Positions 23,692 to 35,316 of a stretch of 64,000 bases of DNA are shown here, piece after piece. Below the pieces are notes generated by a model. That model was not told the DNA's origin and ran no database searches. It was given only the letters and a program-made list of their open reading frames with translations. A program made the position numbers and the translations under genes. Source of the DNA: Isoetes taiwanensis (taxonomy: Eukaryota > Streptophyta > Lycopodiopsida > Isoetales > Isoetaceae); contig JAJEKV010000132.1 in assembly GCA_021234155.1 (NCBI GenBank), positions 1,116,001-1,180,000 of the forward strand. The letters run 5' to 3'. Numbering within the stretch: position 1 is the first letter of the stretch; the number at the start of each line of letters is the position of its first letter.

Positions 23692-26600
23692 CTAATCTGC
23701 GATTTTCGTCTTGATAAGCCCTTTAAAGAAATCAAAGCTGCAATTGCAAAGATACCCATTATCATTTACATATTCATGAAGGCACATTAAGACGACCAGA
23801 CACACCTGTTGCCATCTGGATGCAACTCGTACAGCTTGTGATCATCATCCACCGCAAGTAAGTAGCCAGATGGGGTCAGACCCTGTACAAACTCTACACA
23901 TCATGATCACATCATGGTGTGACTACTAAGGGCTTCCAATTTCACCTTGATTGTGAGATAAACACTTGATACACCCGAGGTTTCCTTCTCTTCAATTACG
24001 ACCCTTTGCCCACTAAAAATCCATAAGAAACAAAAATTACGATAAGATGTGATCTAACAAATACAAACAATTAAACTATCAGGGAAAAAAAATCAAAATG
24101 GCAAGCAACTTGTTAATCAAGATAAAATGGATAATCCTAACTTAGTAGACTGTCCTAAAATCAGGAATTATTTGTAGAAGCTTAAAGGGTTACAGCAGCA
24201 GTATAAATTTATAGGTGGCCAAATGGAAGAAGTAAAGCTTATATTGTATGCATTGAAAGGTCCTTCCAGTGAATATGATCATATTATCAATTTCTATTAG
24301 CTAAAATCTAAGATCAAGAATGATTTTCATAATCTCCAACAGCAATTGTTAGATCAAGACCTGAAGCTTCAGAGGAAAATACAGCTGAGGCCAGAAAAAT
24401 TTCTAAAGTATTTCCCCTACTCCTACTGCTTCATCTCCAGCTCATATATCTTGTCCTGCTAATGTTAAGTTTAAATCCAAAGAGCAGTTTGCATGTTGGT
24501 ATCATAAAAAGCAAGGACACATGAGGCGTGATTGCAGAAAGCTAAAAAGGAAGTTTGCACAGATGATAAAGAATGGTCAAATAAGTCTGCCTCCAAGACA
24601 GAAATCAATGCTGAATTTAGCTTAAAACTCAGTTTTTAATCTTTGCTGCAGAAAAAGATTAGACAAAGAAGAGATTGATTCAGGTGCGCAGGAAAAGCAG
24701 ATATGTTTTCAGCCTTGAAGCCTCGTGAGAACACTGTAGTGAAGATGATTGATGGCAATCTTGTATGATCAAAAGGCAAAGGGAGCGTCAAATTTCAGAC
24801 AGATCACTGTGATTTGACAAGCAAATGGGACTCTTGATGTCGTCCACAGAAGGCGTAGTTCATATTTTCCAGAAATATCCATTAATCTCTTTTGATATTA
24901 ACATTCTTGGCAGCTCAAGAGTATCTTAACAGTGAAGGATTATATGTGCTGCAAAGCAAGCCTAGTTCTCTAGTTCATTCATCTCCAGCAATACACAATG
25001 AGTCTTCTCTTACTGCAGATGTGGCGCAAGGGTATCTTAAAAGTGAAGGATTATATGTGCTGCAAAACAAGTCTAATTCTCTAGTTCATTCAAGCTCTCA
25101 CTACTACTGTTTAGAAGATTGTACCGGTTACTTCATCTTTATGAAGATCTTGGAATACAAGCTAAGCCTGCAGAAATATACTGTGATAACACTGGGGCCA
25201 TTCAGCATGTCAAAGACTTTAAAAGCATCTCCAAATCAAACACATGGACATTAAACTTTGCTCATGAGAGAACAGTTGAAAAATGGATATCTTTCTCTTC
25301 AATACTGTTCAACAAAAGCATCAGATGGCAAGCGTCAGATGGCTGACGGGTTTACTAAACCGCTCTCCGGCAGCGCATTCAGCCAAATGAAGAGCTATAT
25401 ACATGTGACTCCCCATATTTCTAGTCATACAGGATGATCAGTTCCCCCGTTGGTTTTTTATTTGGAGGGAGGGAGGAGGGGGGGGAGGGGGAGTGTTTTG
25501 TCTTATGTTAGCTTTGTTATTGTTTTCTTTCTTGTTTCACATGTTTTTATTCATTCATGCTAGTCATCACAGGAGGATGTTAGACATTACCGTACATGTC
25601 ATATGACTAGGCATGCTGACTCATCTTGTTGCTGCCGCGGCATCATTGTTTTCTTTCATGTGGTTTTATTCAGTCATGCTAGTCATCGCATTGTTTTCTT
25701 TCATGTGGTTTTATGCAGTCATGCTAGTCATCACAGGGGGAAGTTAGACATTATCCTACATGTCAGATGACTAGGCATGCTGATTCATCTTGTTGCTCCC
25801 GCGGCATCCTATTTTGGACCAGAGTCACATTCATCTAATTAAGTCACCTGGCGCACAGATGACGTGCACCTCATTGTATCTTTCTTTGTTCTTCACTGCT
25901 GAACATATGTATTACGCTTTCCTTGGCACTTTCAAGCTAGGAGGATGCTCCTAATTGGTAAAGAACTGATGTATTTATTTAGTCTCGGAGAATATAAGGG
26001 TCCCTATCAAATTTAATAATGAAACATCTACCAGACAATTGAATACCTATGTAGCCAGTTTTTGTAATATGACTCTTCCAAGGCTGTGAAACCTGTATGG
26101 AAGCAGCATATAGTAGTTAATATCAGGTCCATTGTCAAATAACTCAATCCATTACATATAGTAAGTAGAAAGTCGTATAAACGCCAAAATAACTTCGCAC
26201 TAAGTCTTCATTGGTATCATACCACAGAGAACTAATGTCAAGCACAAGAGAGCTTTCAGATATAAGTCTTTAACTCATTAATGTCATCCTTAAACTGCAA
26301 TAACACCACTTACCATTTTGATTAAAATTTTGAAACAACTCTTCAAATTTTGATAAGATTGCCACAAGCAACTCTTCTCTCGTCAGAATAGTAGTTTGAG
26401 GATTTATATCACGCAAAAGTGCATTTAGACACGTTGTTGGCTCCAAATTCTCGACATTCAGGCCAACGCCTGCAAAAACAAAACTCTGGAATGTTACTTC
26501 CCAATTTTTTGAAACTTGGTACAAATATATATATTTATCCATAGTTTATAAGATGCTCTAATCATCATACCAATAACTATATTGAACTTCTTGTCACTGT

Positions 26601-28032
26601 ATGTAGATGTACATAGCACTCCTCCAATCTTCAATCCTTTTGCATAGAGATCATTTGGCCATTTAATTTTCATGTCAATCATTGGCAGACCCTGCAGGTT
26701 CAAGCAGTTGCAAATAAGTGTCTACTTATAGATTCTCACGTCCCCTACATCAACTGTATAATCAAGATTCCTGTTGCTGGTAGGGTTTCCTAATAAACAG
26801 ATAAAAATGGCAGTTACCATTATTGTCACATTATATTGATGCCTAGATCTGCAGAATTATTATTTTAAATGCAGTGAGTTCAATTTTCAAACTATCTTGC
26901 GAGTATCTACCTTCATGCTGGCAGGAAAACTAGAGAAGAAAAACATAGTATAGCACAACTTTCATGGACTCAAAGAGATGCATTTTATGTGTTGGATGGT
27001 TGCATAATAGACCATGGCAACCATGTATCACCTCTGATGCCCTAGAAACCGTGCACTTCCTCATGCATAAGTTTGGTTGGTGGATAATATAGGCTAGAAG
27101 CGTTGCAGTTCATCATATGCATAAGCTTTTCTTACGTCTTTCCATTTTCATCATATGCATAAGCTTTTTTTATGTCTTTCCATTTACAGCTAGGATGAGA
27201 ATTACCTTATCACTACACACACTATCAATGGCTTCAATGACAGCTAGAGAAATAATATACTGGACAAACGGAACTGCCCGACCATCCTTCATTTGCAGTG
27301 TGAAGGAGAATGTGAGGCAACCTGGTGGGGAGCTCCAGACATTTCCAGCTCGGCCTGTAAAATTTCCCCATTCAGATCCTAATGGCACACTGAGGATATT
27401 ACATTATAAGCTGTACCTTTTCCACTCTTCTGTATATCTGCCAAACAAACAGTGCCCTCAGGGAAGGCACGAAAGTTCCTGCAAGCATGAACATTCATAT
27501 ATTTTTGCAATGTAGAACTTAAGACTTCTGGTAGACTAAACCCAGTAAATAACAAAAATATCAGCTAAACTACATGGCTCTTTCAAAGTATCAATTTTGC
27601 CTATAAACTTCCTAAACTCTAAGTTCTCACATTTTTATACCATACAAGCAAAAAACAGGTTACTCTGAGAGAATCGTCTGTGTTGAGGGTAAACAAGGAG
27701 AATAAAGCAGAATTCCTCCAAAAACTCTAGTATTTAAGTTGCTCATATAATGTTCAAGAGAGAAATTCTCCTCGGCGAGCGGAGGCATTTGAGATGCATG
27801 CATCAAAGTGCCGCCTTCTGGTAGCTTTAATCCTGATCCACGACTCTGAATCAATTGCTCCATACACACGGCAGATTTCCCTGCAACATATATACAGCGA
27901 GTTCCTGAAGTAATATAACCGAATTAGCGTTGCTAAGGCAGTGAACTATTAAGAAAAAGACAATTATCGACCTTGGGATGCGGCCATAGATACAACAATG
28001 TGAGGTTTTTGGCTGCAGCAATGCTCCAGCAT
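23692..28032 (-). CDS. HCS1: holocarboxylase synthetase / biotin--protein ligase (10 exons)
   Basis: The enzyme activates biotin with ATP and attaches it to a lysine of biotin carboxylases such as acetyl-CoA and methylcrotonyl-CoA carboxylase. Exons (minus strand): 28032-27972, 27880-27664, 27478-27417, 27354-27206, 26691-26571, 26469-26314, 26092-26047, 24012-23946, 23882-23806, 23737-23692. All junctions follow GT-AG and keep frame. Motifs in order are GKSAVCMEQL, YSPCLPSTQTILSENF, the ATP/biotin loop SGKGRAGNVW, KIKWPNDLY, GGVLCTSTY, GVGLNVEN, PTTCLNALL, YYKNWLHSGQRVV, GLTPSGYLLAV, LYELHPDGNSFDFFKGL and the stop. These match Arabidopsis HCS1 along its length as I know it. The start at 28,032 is the first in-frame ATG after a stop. 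A second ATG near 27,993 and an upstream targeting exon are possible. No disabling change is seen, so the gene appears intact. Confidence 0.93.
25464..25493 (+). other. polypurine tract of the copia remnant
   Basis: A 30-base tract of only G and A (GGAGGGAGGGAGGAGGG and onward) lies directly before TGTTTTGTC, the likely LTR start. This is the expected plus-strand priming site. Its G-run density also makes it a candidate G-quadruplex. Confidence 0.75.
25494..26037 (+). mobile_element. 3' LTR of the copia remnant
   Basis: It starts TGTTTTGTC after the polypurine tract and probably ends at ...CCAGACA just before HCS exon 7. It contains an imperfect direct repeat of roughly 110-150 bp (CATGCTAGTCATC ... 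TGACTAGGCATGCTGA ... TTGTTGCT) at about 25,550-25,640 and 25,670-25,810. The right end is inferred from a terminal CA, since no 5' LTR is available for comparison. Confidence 0.6.
27111..27190. repeat. short tandem duplication in HCS intron 4
   Basis: A unit of about 40 bp containing CATCATATGCATAAGC then TTTT and GTCTTTCCATTT is present twice back to back, with a few differences. It lies within the intron between exons 4 and 5 and should not affect the protein. Confidence 0.8.
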
Positions 28033-30588
28033 CAATTGATCGAGATATTTTAGCTGGCCAATTACAATATTTGGGAAGTCCCAAATATCTTTGGAAAAGT
28101 TGACCGAAAACGGAAATGGAATGAAAACGGCAAGTTAGAAAACGAAAACGGAAACGGAAAAAAAAAAACGAAAAGTTTTAGAAAAATTGAAAAATAAATC
28201 ATACATAATGTAAATGCACTCATAACATAAATTTGCCATACTTAAAACAGTAGAATCTGAGCATGCTTGTCCAAAAAGGCATAATTCTAAGTTATACAAC
28301 TCATACTATAAATTCTCCATCCAAATAATCAGCTGGAGCTTTAGATGAAATTATGAAAGAACAAGATCTTGGTGAAATTATAAAGAACAAGGATTATTGG
28401 TTTTGTGAAAGTTTGGTGGTCAAAGCATGGCAGCCTTTTACTGAAATTTTAGCTTTAATAATCCACAAGAGGATCAGCTTCCACAAGTGAACTCGACTAT
28501 AATATATGCTTCTAGGATGTCTGCTGTAATCTAAGAATGGATGCAACACATTGCAGCACGGAAAGCTAGAACCTACATTAGTTAGCGGTTTCCAAAAGGC
28601 ACAAATAGATGCCAGCACTTACGTGATTTTAGCTTTTAGTTGATTTTAGCACCATGATTTTTCTTGGTGATTTCAGCACTATCTTCTTTTTTAAAATGGT
28701 AAGGAGTTAGACTTTGTGCCTGGAACGCCGCAGTGCAGACGCATGCGGCGTTCCCTTCCCGCCTGCGTTCCCCCTTCTGGCATTCTGGTTGCCAGCATTT
28801 AATTCAGATTTTGAAGTTGCCGGAGCCGACCCCATTCAATGACGACCACTTTCCTACTACCTTTCTTTCACTACGAAATTTGGACCACCTCTCTTATTAC
28901 GAATCTCAGTTTGGCGCCTCTGGCTGGCTCTTGCGTTGGTTCAAATCATCACTGGAGCTGTAGAGCTCTTCAGCTGGGCGACATCATCATAGGTCAACAT
29001 GGAAATAAAGCACGACACCAAGAATCCGAAGCTTTTCTTACCAAAATCAATTGCAATGCTGTTATTTTTCAGGATACAGGATTCGAAGAAAGCAAATCTT
29101 TGGCCCTTCTGGAAAACAAATTTCTGGCTCTCAAGGTAGAAAATACAGAAGCCGATCATTGCTGTCTTGAAGATCTGATTAAGTTTTATTCTTCAGGTCA
29201 TTAGGCTCCTACGTTTTACTCACCAAGTAAGGCAGGCTGTGCATTGGCGAGATTTTGGCAGGTACTTAAAATGCTTTTAATATATGCTCATGGCCGGGGT
29301 ACTCGAAAAAGAACATCTTGCAAAAGATCTTTACTCACCAAGTAAGGCAGGCTGTGCTGGATGCTGCTTCACCACCTCTGTAAAAGATCCAGAAAGTAAT
29401 GACCTATTTATGATTTTTAAGAACATGTTCATATCATGATTTCTTCAAAGCAATCGAACCTGTTTATGATTTTCAAGATGACCTGTTCATATCATGACTC
29501 CTTCAAATCCAGGTTCTGCTATTGTATACTAACAGCCACAATTATTACAAACTGTCCAGCCACTGTCCAGCTCCAATACCTGTGCAAATAAGTCAAACTC
29601 ATCCAGGACAAACACTCCCTGCTATCAAACTTATAGCAGCCCTTGCTATTAAGTGCTCATCTTGAAGTGAGAGAGGGCAGACACAGGCATGTCTTCCATA
29701 ACTAACACATAGCAGAAACTAATGTGTCTGAACCCTAAACATCATATTCCAACTGTGACTCAGGAATGACATTAGAAAAGTATATTTGAGAGGCCTGGGA
29801 ATGGGGCATTGTGATGATAAAGGGGCCAGTTCTGACACAGTAGCTGGCTCTGCAATGGCTTGCTGTTACATTATGGTTGTCCCTGGGCAAGATGTTCTTT
29901 CTCGAGTAAATTTTGTTTTCTCTCAACTGAAAGCAATCTAATGCATATCAGACATCTTATACAGTATGACCATTGTCCCATTCTAATTCAGCAAGGTGCA
30001 ACATACACCAACTGAGATCACGTTTACCAGTCGATGCAATTTACAATTCCAAAACGCAAGTTAAAACAGTCAAAACATGCTAAATGCATAACATCTATAG
30101 TGGCCTGAGTTGATACAGATATTCAAGAGGACCCAAAGGTTCACCAAAATACAAAATTTTACCTTCCATTTGATTGGTCAGTATGCAAAAAGAATAGCAT
30201 TCTTAGTTCCAATGCACTCTGTACAGGACTCAGTGACTGAATAAAATATAATATACCTCCTTCAAGACTTTAACCATACCTCTTAGTTGACCAATATGTC
30301 TCTCTAGAAACATCCATGTTGCTAGATGGCAGGCCTGAGTACATTGCAAGTTTAAGTTCATATTTTCTAAAGTTTTTGTATTCTTTCAGCTACATTAAAG
30401 TAGATTTCTAATCATTTGCCATTGGAAATTCAGCGGCGTTCCGGGCGTTGATTCCCTTGTTCTTTCAAAACCAGCAGTTCCTTCAAGAGCTTTAGCAAGG
30501 TTAGTTCTTTTTTATATGCTTTCGTATTAGTTTTATTTTGCAAAAGACATGTAAAGGTTTTCAGTAGTGTCCTTTAGCTATGCTCTGT
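28033..30588. other. intergenic upstream of HCS; possible short exon
   Basis: Just upstream of the HCS start is a purine-rich stretch (28,100-28,170, repeated GAAAACGGAAACG). Plus-strand ORFs at 28,733-28,963 and 28,839-29,204 overlap. The latter contains FLTKINCNAVIFQDTGFEES and LALLENKFLALKVENTEADH, which looks coding but matches nothing I know. A 24-bp string CTCACCAAGTAAGGCAGGCTGTGC occurs at about 29,219 and 29,335. No other feature is supported. Confidence 0.35.
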
Positions 30589-32122
30589 TGTGACGTTCCA
30601 ATATAATATACGCTCTAAATACGTATATTATACTGCCACGTCACACGTACTCGTCATCATGACAAGTACTAGCGAGACGTAAAGGGTTGCACCTAGGGGG
30701 CAAAGGTTGCACCTAGGGGGCAACCTCGTAAGTTGTGCATGTTTAATAAATATATACAACTATAAACCCCATGCCAAATGGCAAAACCCCATTTGGCCAA
30801 TGTTAACTTAACCCTAAGGGTTTCTATATAAGGGCTTTCCCCTTAAACCCTTCTTCCTTTTCGCAATTAGGGTTTCCAAGAGCCATTCCGGCCAAGCCAA
30901 CACCCTAGTTCGCATTGCCAGGCTCTGATAAGCCGCCTTTGCACAACAGTTCTTCCAGCAGCAGCAGTCTTCAGCAGGATCAGAGGCATGGATGCATTCC
31001 GAGGATCTGGAGCAAGTCAGGCGCCAGGTAAATAGTCATTCTGTTGTGCAAAGCCGCCTTTTGGCTTGGCAATGAACTGGTTTAGCATGTTAGTTCAGCC
31101 TTAGAGACCTTATAGATCCCGAGATCATAAACTCTAACAAAAGAACCTAACTTTGGATGTGTAGGTAGATAGATTAGATGTTATTCTACAATTCAGTTCT
31201 TTGATGATGATGGTGTTCATTCTATGCTCTCCCGTGTATTGGGAAGGGGGGTAGAGACCCTAAAAGCCTTTGTAGCAGATGTTCCTAAATAGCCTCATTA
31301 ATACCCAATTAATGCGGCCTGTGCACAAGAGCCCGCCTGGTTGTGGGTGGAGGGGCTAGACTGATGGAAAAGGGGGACTTGTCCCATCACTGATTGATCC
31401 CTCTGGTGTGTAAAGCCTACCAGGGATCTTAGTGGGCTTGGCTTAATGGTTTGCCACTAAGTGTGGGCAAAGCATGAGCTCGACACCTCTAGGGTGATGC
31501 GTCGCCTTCCATGGGGTTCAAGTCGAATAAGGGCAGTCTGTGATGGGCATGCATGCCTCTGGAGGGGAGGTGACTCTCCTCCTGCCTCATCGGGACTGGG
31601 GAGATGTAACCCAGCAGTGGCCCTCTTGGCTATGTACCCGGCAGGCTACGGTCCGGTCCCAACACTTTTCAACCTACCTGCAAAGTGTGTATGGGAGGGG
31701 CGGATGAAGTGGACTACCCAACAGCCATGTTCTTATGCCAGCCCAATTCATTGTCATGACTCGGTCTGCATTGACTTCTGGAGACCCAAGCCGTCAGTCA
31801 ATCCCCTATGAGTCTGAGCCCTGGGTAGGATCTCCCCATGTTGATGCTATTGATGTTGTTGTACATGTGATGTTATGATGTGTTCACCCTTCGAGGTGAG
31901 CTTATTGATGTATTGATGTTATGTGCTCATGTTTATTCACGCTTCCGCGGCTAGAACGGTCCCGAAGGAAGACGGACAAATGACCCATCCACTCTTCCCT
32001 CACTGGCTCAGTTCATGGGATTGGTGTCAGGTGGATGGCCCCTGCTATTTTGGCGACCAGGGGGGATGAACTCTGCCTTCGGATATGATGGAAGCATTGT
32101 AGACGGAGTAGGGGACGTCACA
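30589..32122 (+). mobile_element. 5' LTR of element A
   Basis: The LTR of 1,534 bp starts TGTGACGTTCC and ends GGGGACGTCACA, with an 8-bp perfect terminal inverted repeat. A TATA-like CTATATAAGG lies at about 30,824, before a leader containing CAGCAGCAGCAG. Blocks such as GGGAAGGGGGGTAGAGACC and TGTGTAAAGCCTACC are shared with the LTRs of B, showing common descent, but overall divergence is high. A tandem GGTTGCACCTAGGGGGCAA lies near 30,690-30,720. Confidence 0.85.
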
Positions 32123-32123
32123 G

Positions 32124-32135
32124 TGGTATTAGAGC
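32124..32135 (+). other. primer-binding site of element A
   Basis: TGGTATTAGAGC lies one base after the LTR end. It differs at one position from TGGTATCAGAGC, the site complementary to the 3' end of plant initiator-Met tRNA. Confidence 0.88.
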
Positions 32136-32339
32136 ATGATCTTGGTAGACCAAGATCAAGCACTGACCATTGCCTGTTAGGACTAACAGTAGACTTCTAG
32201 TCTTGGGAATAGCCACCCAAGCATGAACCTCGAAAATTGGGAATTTTTTTTTCCAATCTCTACTGCAGCAGGTAGAAAAATGCTAAGTTAGTAAGAATCT
32301 TTTGCAAAACCCTAAAAATCATGGTCAAAAAGGTGTGGC

Positions 32340-32619
32340 CCCTCACAGAGTGCGCCCAGGGCCAATTCGAGATTTTTGGATTTGCCTCTCGCGCACTGTG
32401 TGAGTGGTCGACCCATGTTGACCTAGATAGATGCATAATTAGTGTAATTTGATAGTGCAGGACAGCTTAATCCTTAGATTTGAGCTAGATTTGCATGTTA
32501 TAACACTAAGAAACACTTTATAAATTGGAAATTAGAGTAAAAAAGGGATGACCCCTCATAAAGTGCGCCCAGGGCCAATCCGAATTCTTGGATTAGCCTC
32601 TCGCACACTATGCGAGTGG
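32340..32619. repeat. hairpin block upstream of the H3-like gene, element A (2 copies)
   Basis: Two palindromic units lie at 32,340-32,409 and 32,552-32,619. The outer arms are CTCACAGAGTGCGC and GCGCACTGTGTGAG; the inner part is built on CCAATYCGA...GGATT. The second copy has changes in both arms (AAGTGCGC / ACTATGCGAG). Start-to-start distance is about 212 bp. Each could fold as a stem of about 30 bp in RNA or extrude as a cruciform. The role is unknown. Confidence 0.8.
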
Positions 32620-32729
32620 TGGACACTTTTTGCCTAAATAAACCTAATGTATTACACTAATACCTTGCAGGATTGTACAACATGAATTTGTAGGTCCAAA
32701 TCCTAAAACCCTCAGACCTATTTTTTCGC

Positions 32730-35195
32730 ACAGCGCACTCTTCCCTATGAGCAGGAGATGCAAGAGCTTGTTTTGGGGGCTGTTAAGCCATCTATTCTGC
32801 CTCACCAGCATGAGAGCTTGGAGCAGGAGCTCTCAGGAGAGGATTTAGCGGCATGTATGTGCATGGCCAAGGATAAATGTCCTGGCTGGATGGCATCCCC
32901 GGTGGAGTTCTTTCGGACTTATTGGGAGTGGGCTGGAGTGGTGTACCCGTGTACCTTGAGTTGTTTCTGGTCTTCTCAAATGGATAGGATCTTGAATACC
33001 GCATGCATTTCCTTGATTCCTAAGGTTAGCGACCTTCTACTATTAATGATTGGATGCCTATCTCCTTGTTGTCCTCGTGTATAAGATTATTGCGAAAACC
33101 CCCAGGAGAAGTTGAAGCCCGGTGTTGACTTCTTCCATTAGTAAGGTGCGGTCTGGGTTTGTCCCTAGGAGGAACATTTTGACTAATGTTGCCGCAGCTT
33201 ATGAGGGCCTTTATTGGGCCGAAGAAACGAGTCAAGGTGTTGCCTATCTTAAAAGCTTGACTTTGCCAAAGTTGGGAGTTCTTGTCTGCCATGATGTTAG
33301 CGTTGGGCTGTGGTCCACGCTTCAGAGACGATCATGAAGGCGCATAGTCAGCCGCGACTACGGTGGTGTGCGGGGTGAACCCTCCGCCTTTTTCTCCTTA
33401 GGGCGGAGGGTGCGTCGGGTGCCCTTTGGCGCCGTTTTTGTTCGATTGTGGCGGAAACCTTTGCAGCTTGTTTTGGCTGCAAAGTGGAGGAGGGAGTGGT
33501 GGATGGGCTTGGATGCGGGATGGTAGCCAGAGATTATTAACGGTTTGCCGATGACACTTTCCTCTTCTTGGTGGCGTAAGAGAGGAATTTGCTAAATGTG
33601 AAGGGTTTGTTGGATACTTTCTCCTTGGCCTCGGGCATTCTTACGAATTGGGGTAAGTGCTCCGCATTATGGGCCCAGTGACTCCGCCTCCCCTTGTTTG
33701 GCTCTATTCCCTTGGAAGGTGCTTCGGGTATCTCTGTACTAAGCTTTTGGGTATTCCCTTTGGAGGATGTTTCCATGGGGAGGGTGTGGGATGAGATTTT
33801 GCGGGGGCTGCGAAACACCTCAATTGGTGGAAGGGTAGCAAGTTGTCCATGGCGAGGTGGGATCACTATTGCCAAGTCAGTACTGTAGCACTCATGTGTA
33901 TCTGACATCTGCGATGCTAGCTCGAGGGTAAGATCTGGGGCTTTGGATAAGATTGTTCAAATTTTGTGTGGGGCGGGATGATGAAGGGGCGGTTGTTAAA
34001 GTGGCTTGGTGGAGTGTCTCCGCCCAGGGAGGATGGGGGGCTTGGCCATTGGATTTGGCACTTGGTATAGTAAAGGTGTTGGTCTCCAAGTTTGTTTGGA
34101 GCATTTTGCAGGATGGAGCATCTTCTCCCCGTGCGGCATTTGTTGTTGCGATCTCTTAGCCATTGTGTGGCATTTGGGAAGCCGTCATTGCATGTGGAGT
34201 TGCCTTGGGCACTATTGTATGGTCTCGGCCTTTCCCACATGCATCCCCTTTTCTCACAGGAGTGTTGCGGGCTTGGGATCATGTGCGTGTGCTCTTCCAG
34301 CTAGATTATGCCTCAGTTTATCACCACTCTTCTCCTTTCTTGTGGGTTCCTCTACCCCTGCGCACTTGCCCTTGGCTGCCATGCATGCTTTCGGGGGCGC
34401 AGGCCGTTGGAGGCGAGCCACGTGCTCACCTTGGAGGATTGGTATTGGGGTGGTCAGCTAGCTTCATGGGAGTTCTTTTTCAGCTTCGCTTTACTGAGGG
34501 GGTGGGCCCGGGCTATCACGGGAGCACGTGGCGGGGAGTATTCCGCTACACATACCTATAGTCCCTCAGGATGATGTGGTGGTGCATGTTTGGAAGGTTC
34601 ATCCGGATGTTGTGTCTTCTTGCTTTGTCGCGGTCTTCTTACTGGGGTCTTGGTTATTCATTACACCGCGCCCCCTTCGGGCAAGTGGTCTCTGCGACTT
34701 CCCGGTTCTCAATGGCGCCGGTTTGGGCGTGGACATGGAGCTCACTTCCCCAAGAAGGTTAGGGTGCTTCAAGGCGGTGGTGCACCCGGCTATCGGGGTG
34801 AATGCCCTTGTGAGTCGGTTTAGGCGGTGTGAGCCCTCTCTCGCCTTTGTTGTGGCCTTCATCGTGGAGAATGCCCTCCTTGCGGGGCCTCGATTGGGTT
34901 AGGGCTCTGTTTCGGTGAGATTGACTAGCCGCCAGATTCTTTACTTCATGTGTATCCTGGTGCTTGGCCGCAAAGCCTTGCATCCGTCGCGTGGCTTGGT
35001 TGGTGTGGCTGATTTAGGCGGCGGTTGTGGATCTTCGGAGGATTCAGCGACCCTCTGACCTCTCCCGATTCCTCGACTCAGGTACAAGCTATTTCAAAGC
35101 TTTCTGGTGTTCCCGGGAGTAGTAGAGCGGAAGTTTGCCATTTGGCGGGACTTCTTGGGTGTTGTAGATGGTGATGGTCGGTTTGTACAGCAGTA
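32730..35195 (+). mobile_element. 5'-truncated LINE (non-LTR retrotransposon) inserted in element A
   Basis: Reverse-transcriptase ORF2 motifs appear in order on the plus strand across frames: KCPGW..PVEFFRTYW, NTACISLIPKV, DW.PISLLSS, SGFVPRRNILTNVAAAYEG, the catalytic FADDTFLFL at about 33,545, and a C-terminal GGWGAWPL...FVWSILQDG region typical of plant L1-type LINEs. The endonuclease domain is absent, so the copy is 5'-truncated, and many frameshifts break it. Element A sequence stops just before it and resumes around 35,195 (TGTGAGTTTAGGG). No clear poly-A tail or target duplication is visible. It separates the H3-like gene from the place where B has a TATA box. Confidence 0.85.
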
Positions 35196-35316
35196 GAGTT
35201 GCAGTTTTTCTGTGAGTTTAGGGTTCCTCATTTACACTTCCCTTCTCCAGTTAGCTGCTCGTCGTTCAAGAAGGCGATTTTTAGGTGCCAGGAAGGCGAT
35301 TAGACCATTTCAAAAC

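Larger units (their letters stand above)
24128..26037 (+). mobile_element. Ty1/copia LTR retrotransposon remnant inside HCS intron 7 (antisense)
   Basis: Fragments appear in element order: a copia gag piece (LKGLQQQYKF, LILYALKGPSSEYDHII, LQQQLLDQDLKLQRK, about 24,170-24,380), and a zinc knuckle CWYHKKQGHMRRDC near 24,490 with the second Cys replaced by His. The RNase H end follows (CDNTGAIQHVKD, about 25,180) with ADGFTKPLSG at 25,342-25,370. Protease, integrase and most of RT are missing, and frames are broken. A purine tract and a 3' LTR-like sequence follow. No 5' LTR is seen. The element lies opposite to the host gene and fills most of the 2-kb intron between exons 7 and 8. Confidence 0.85.
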
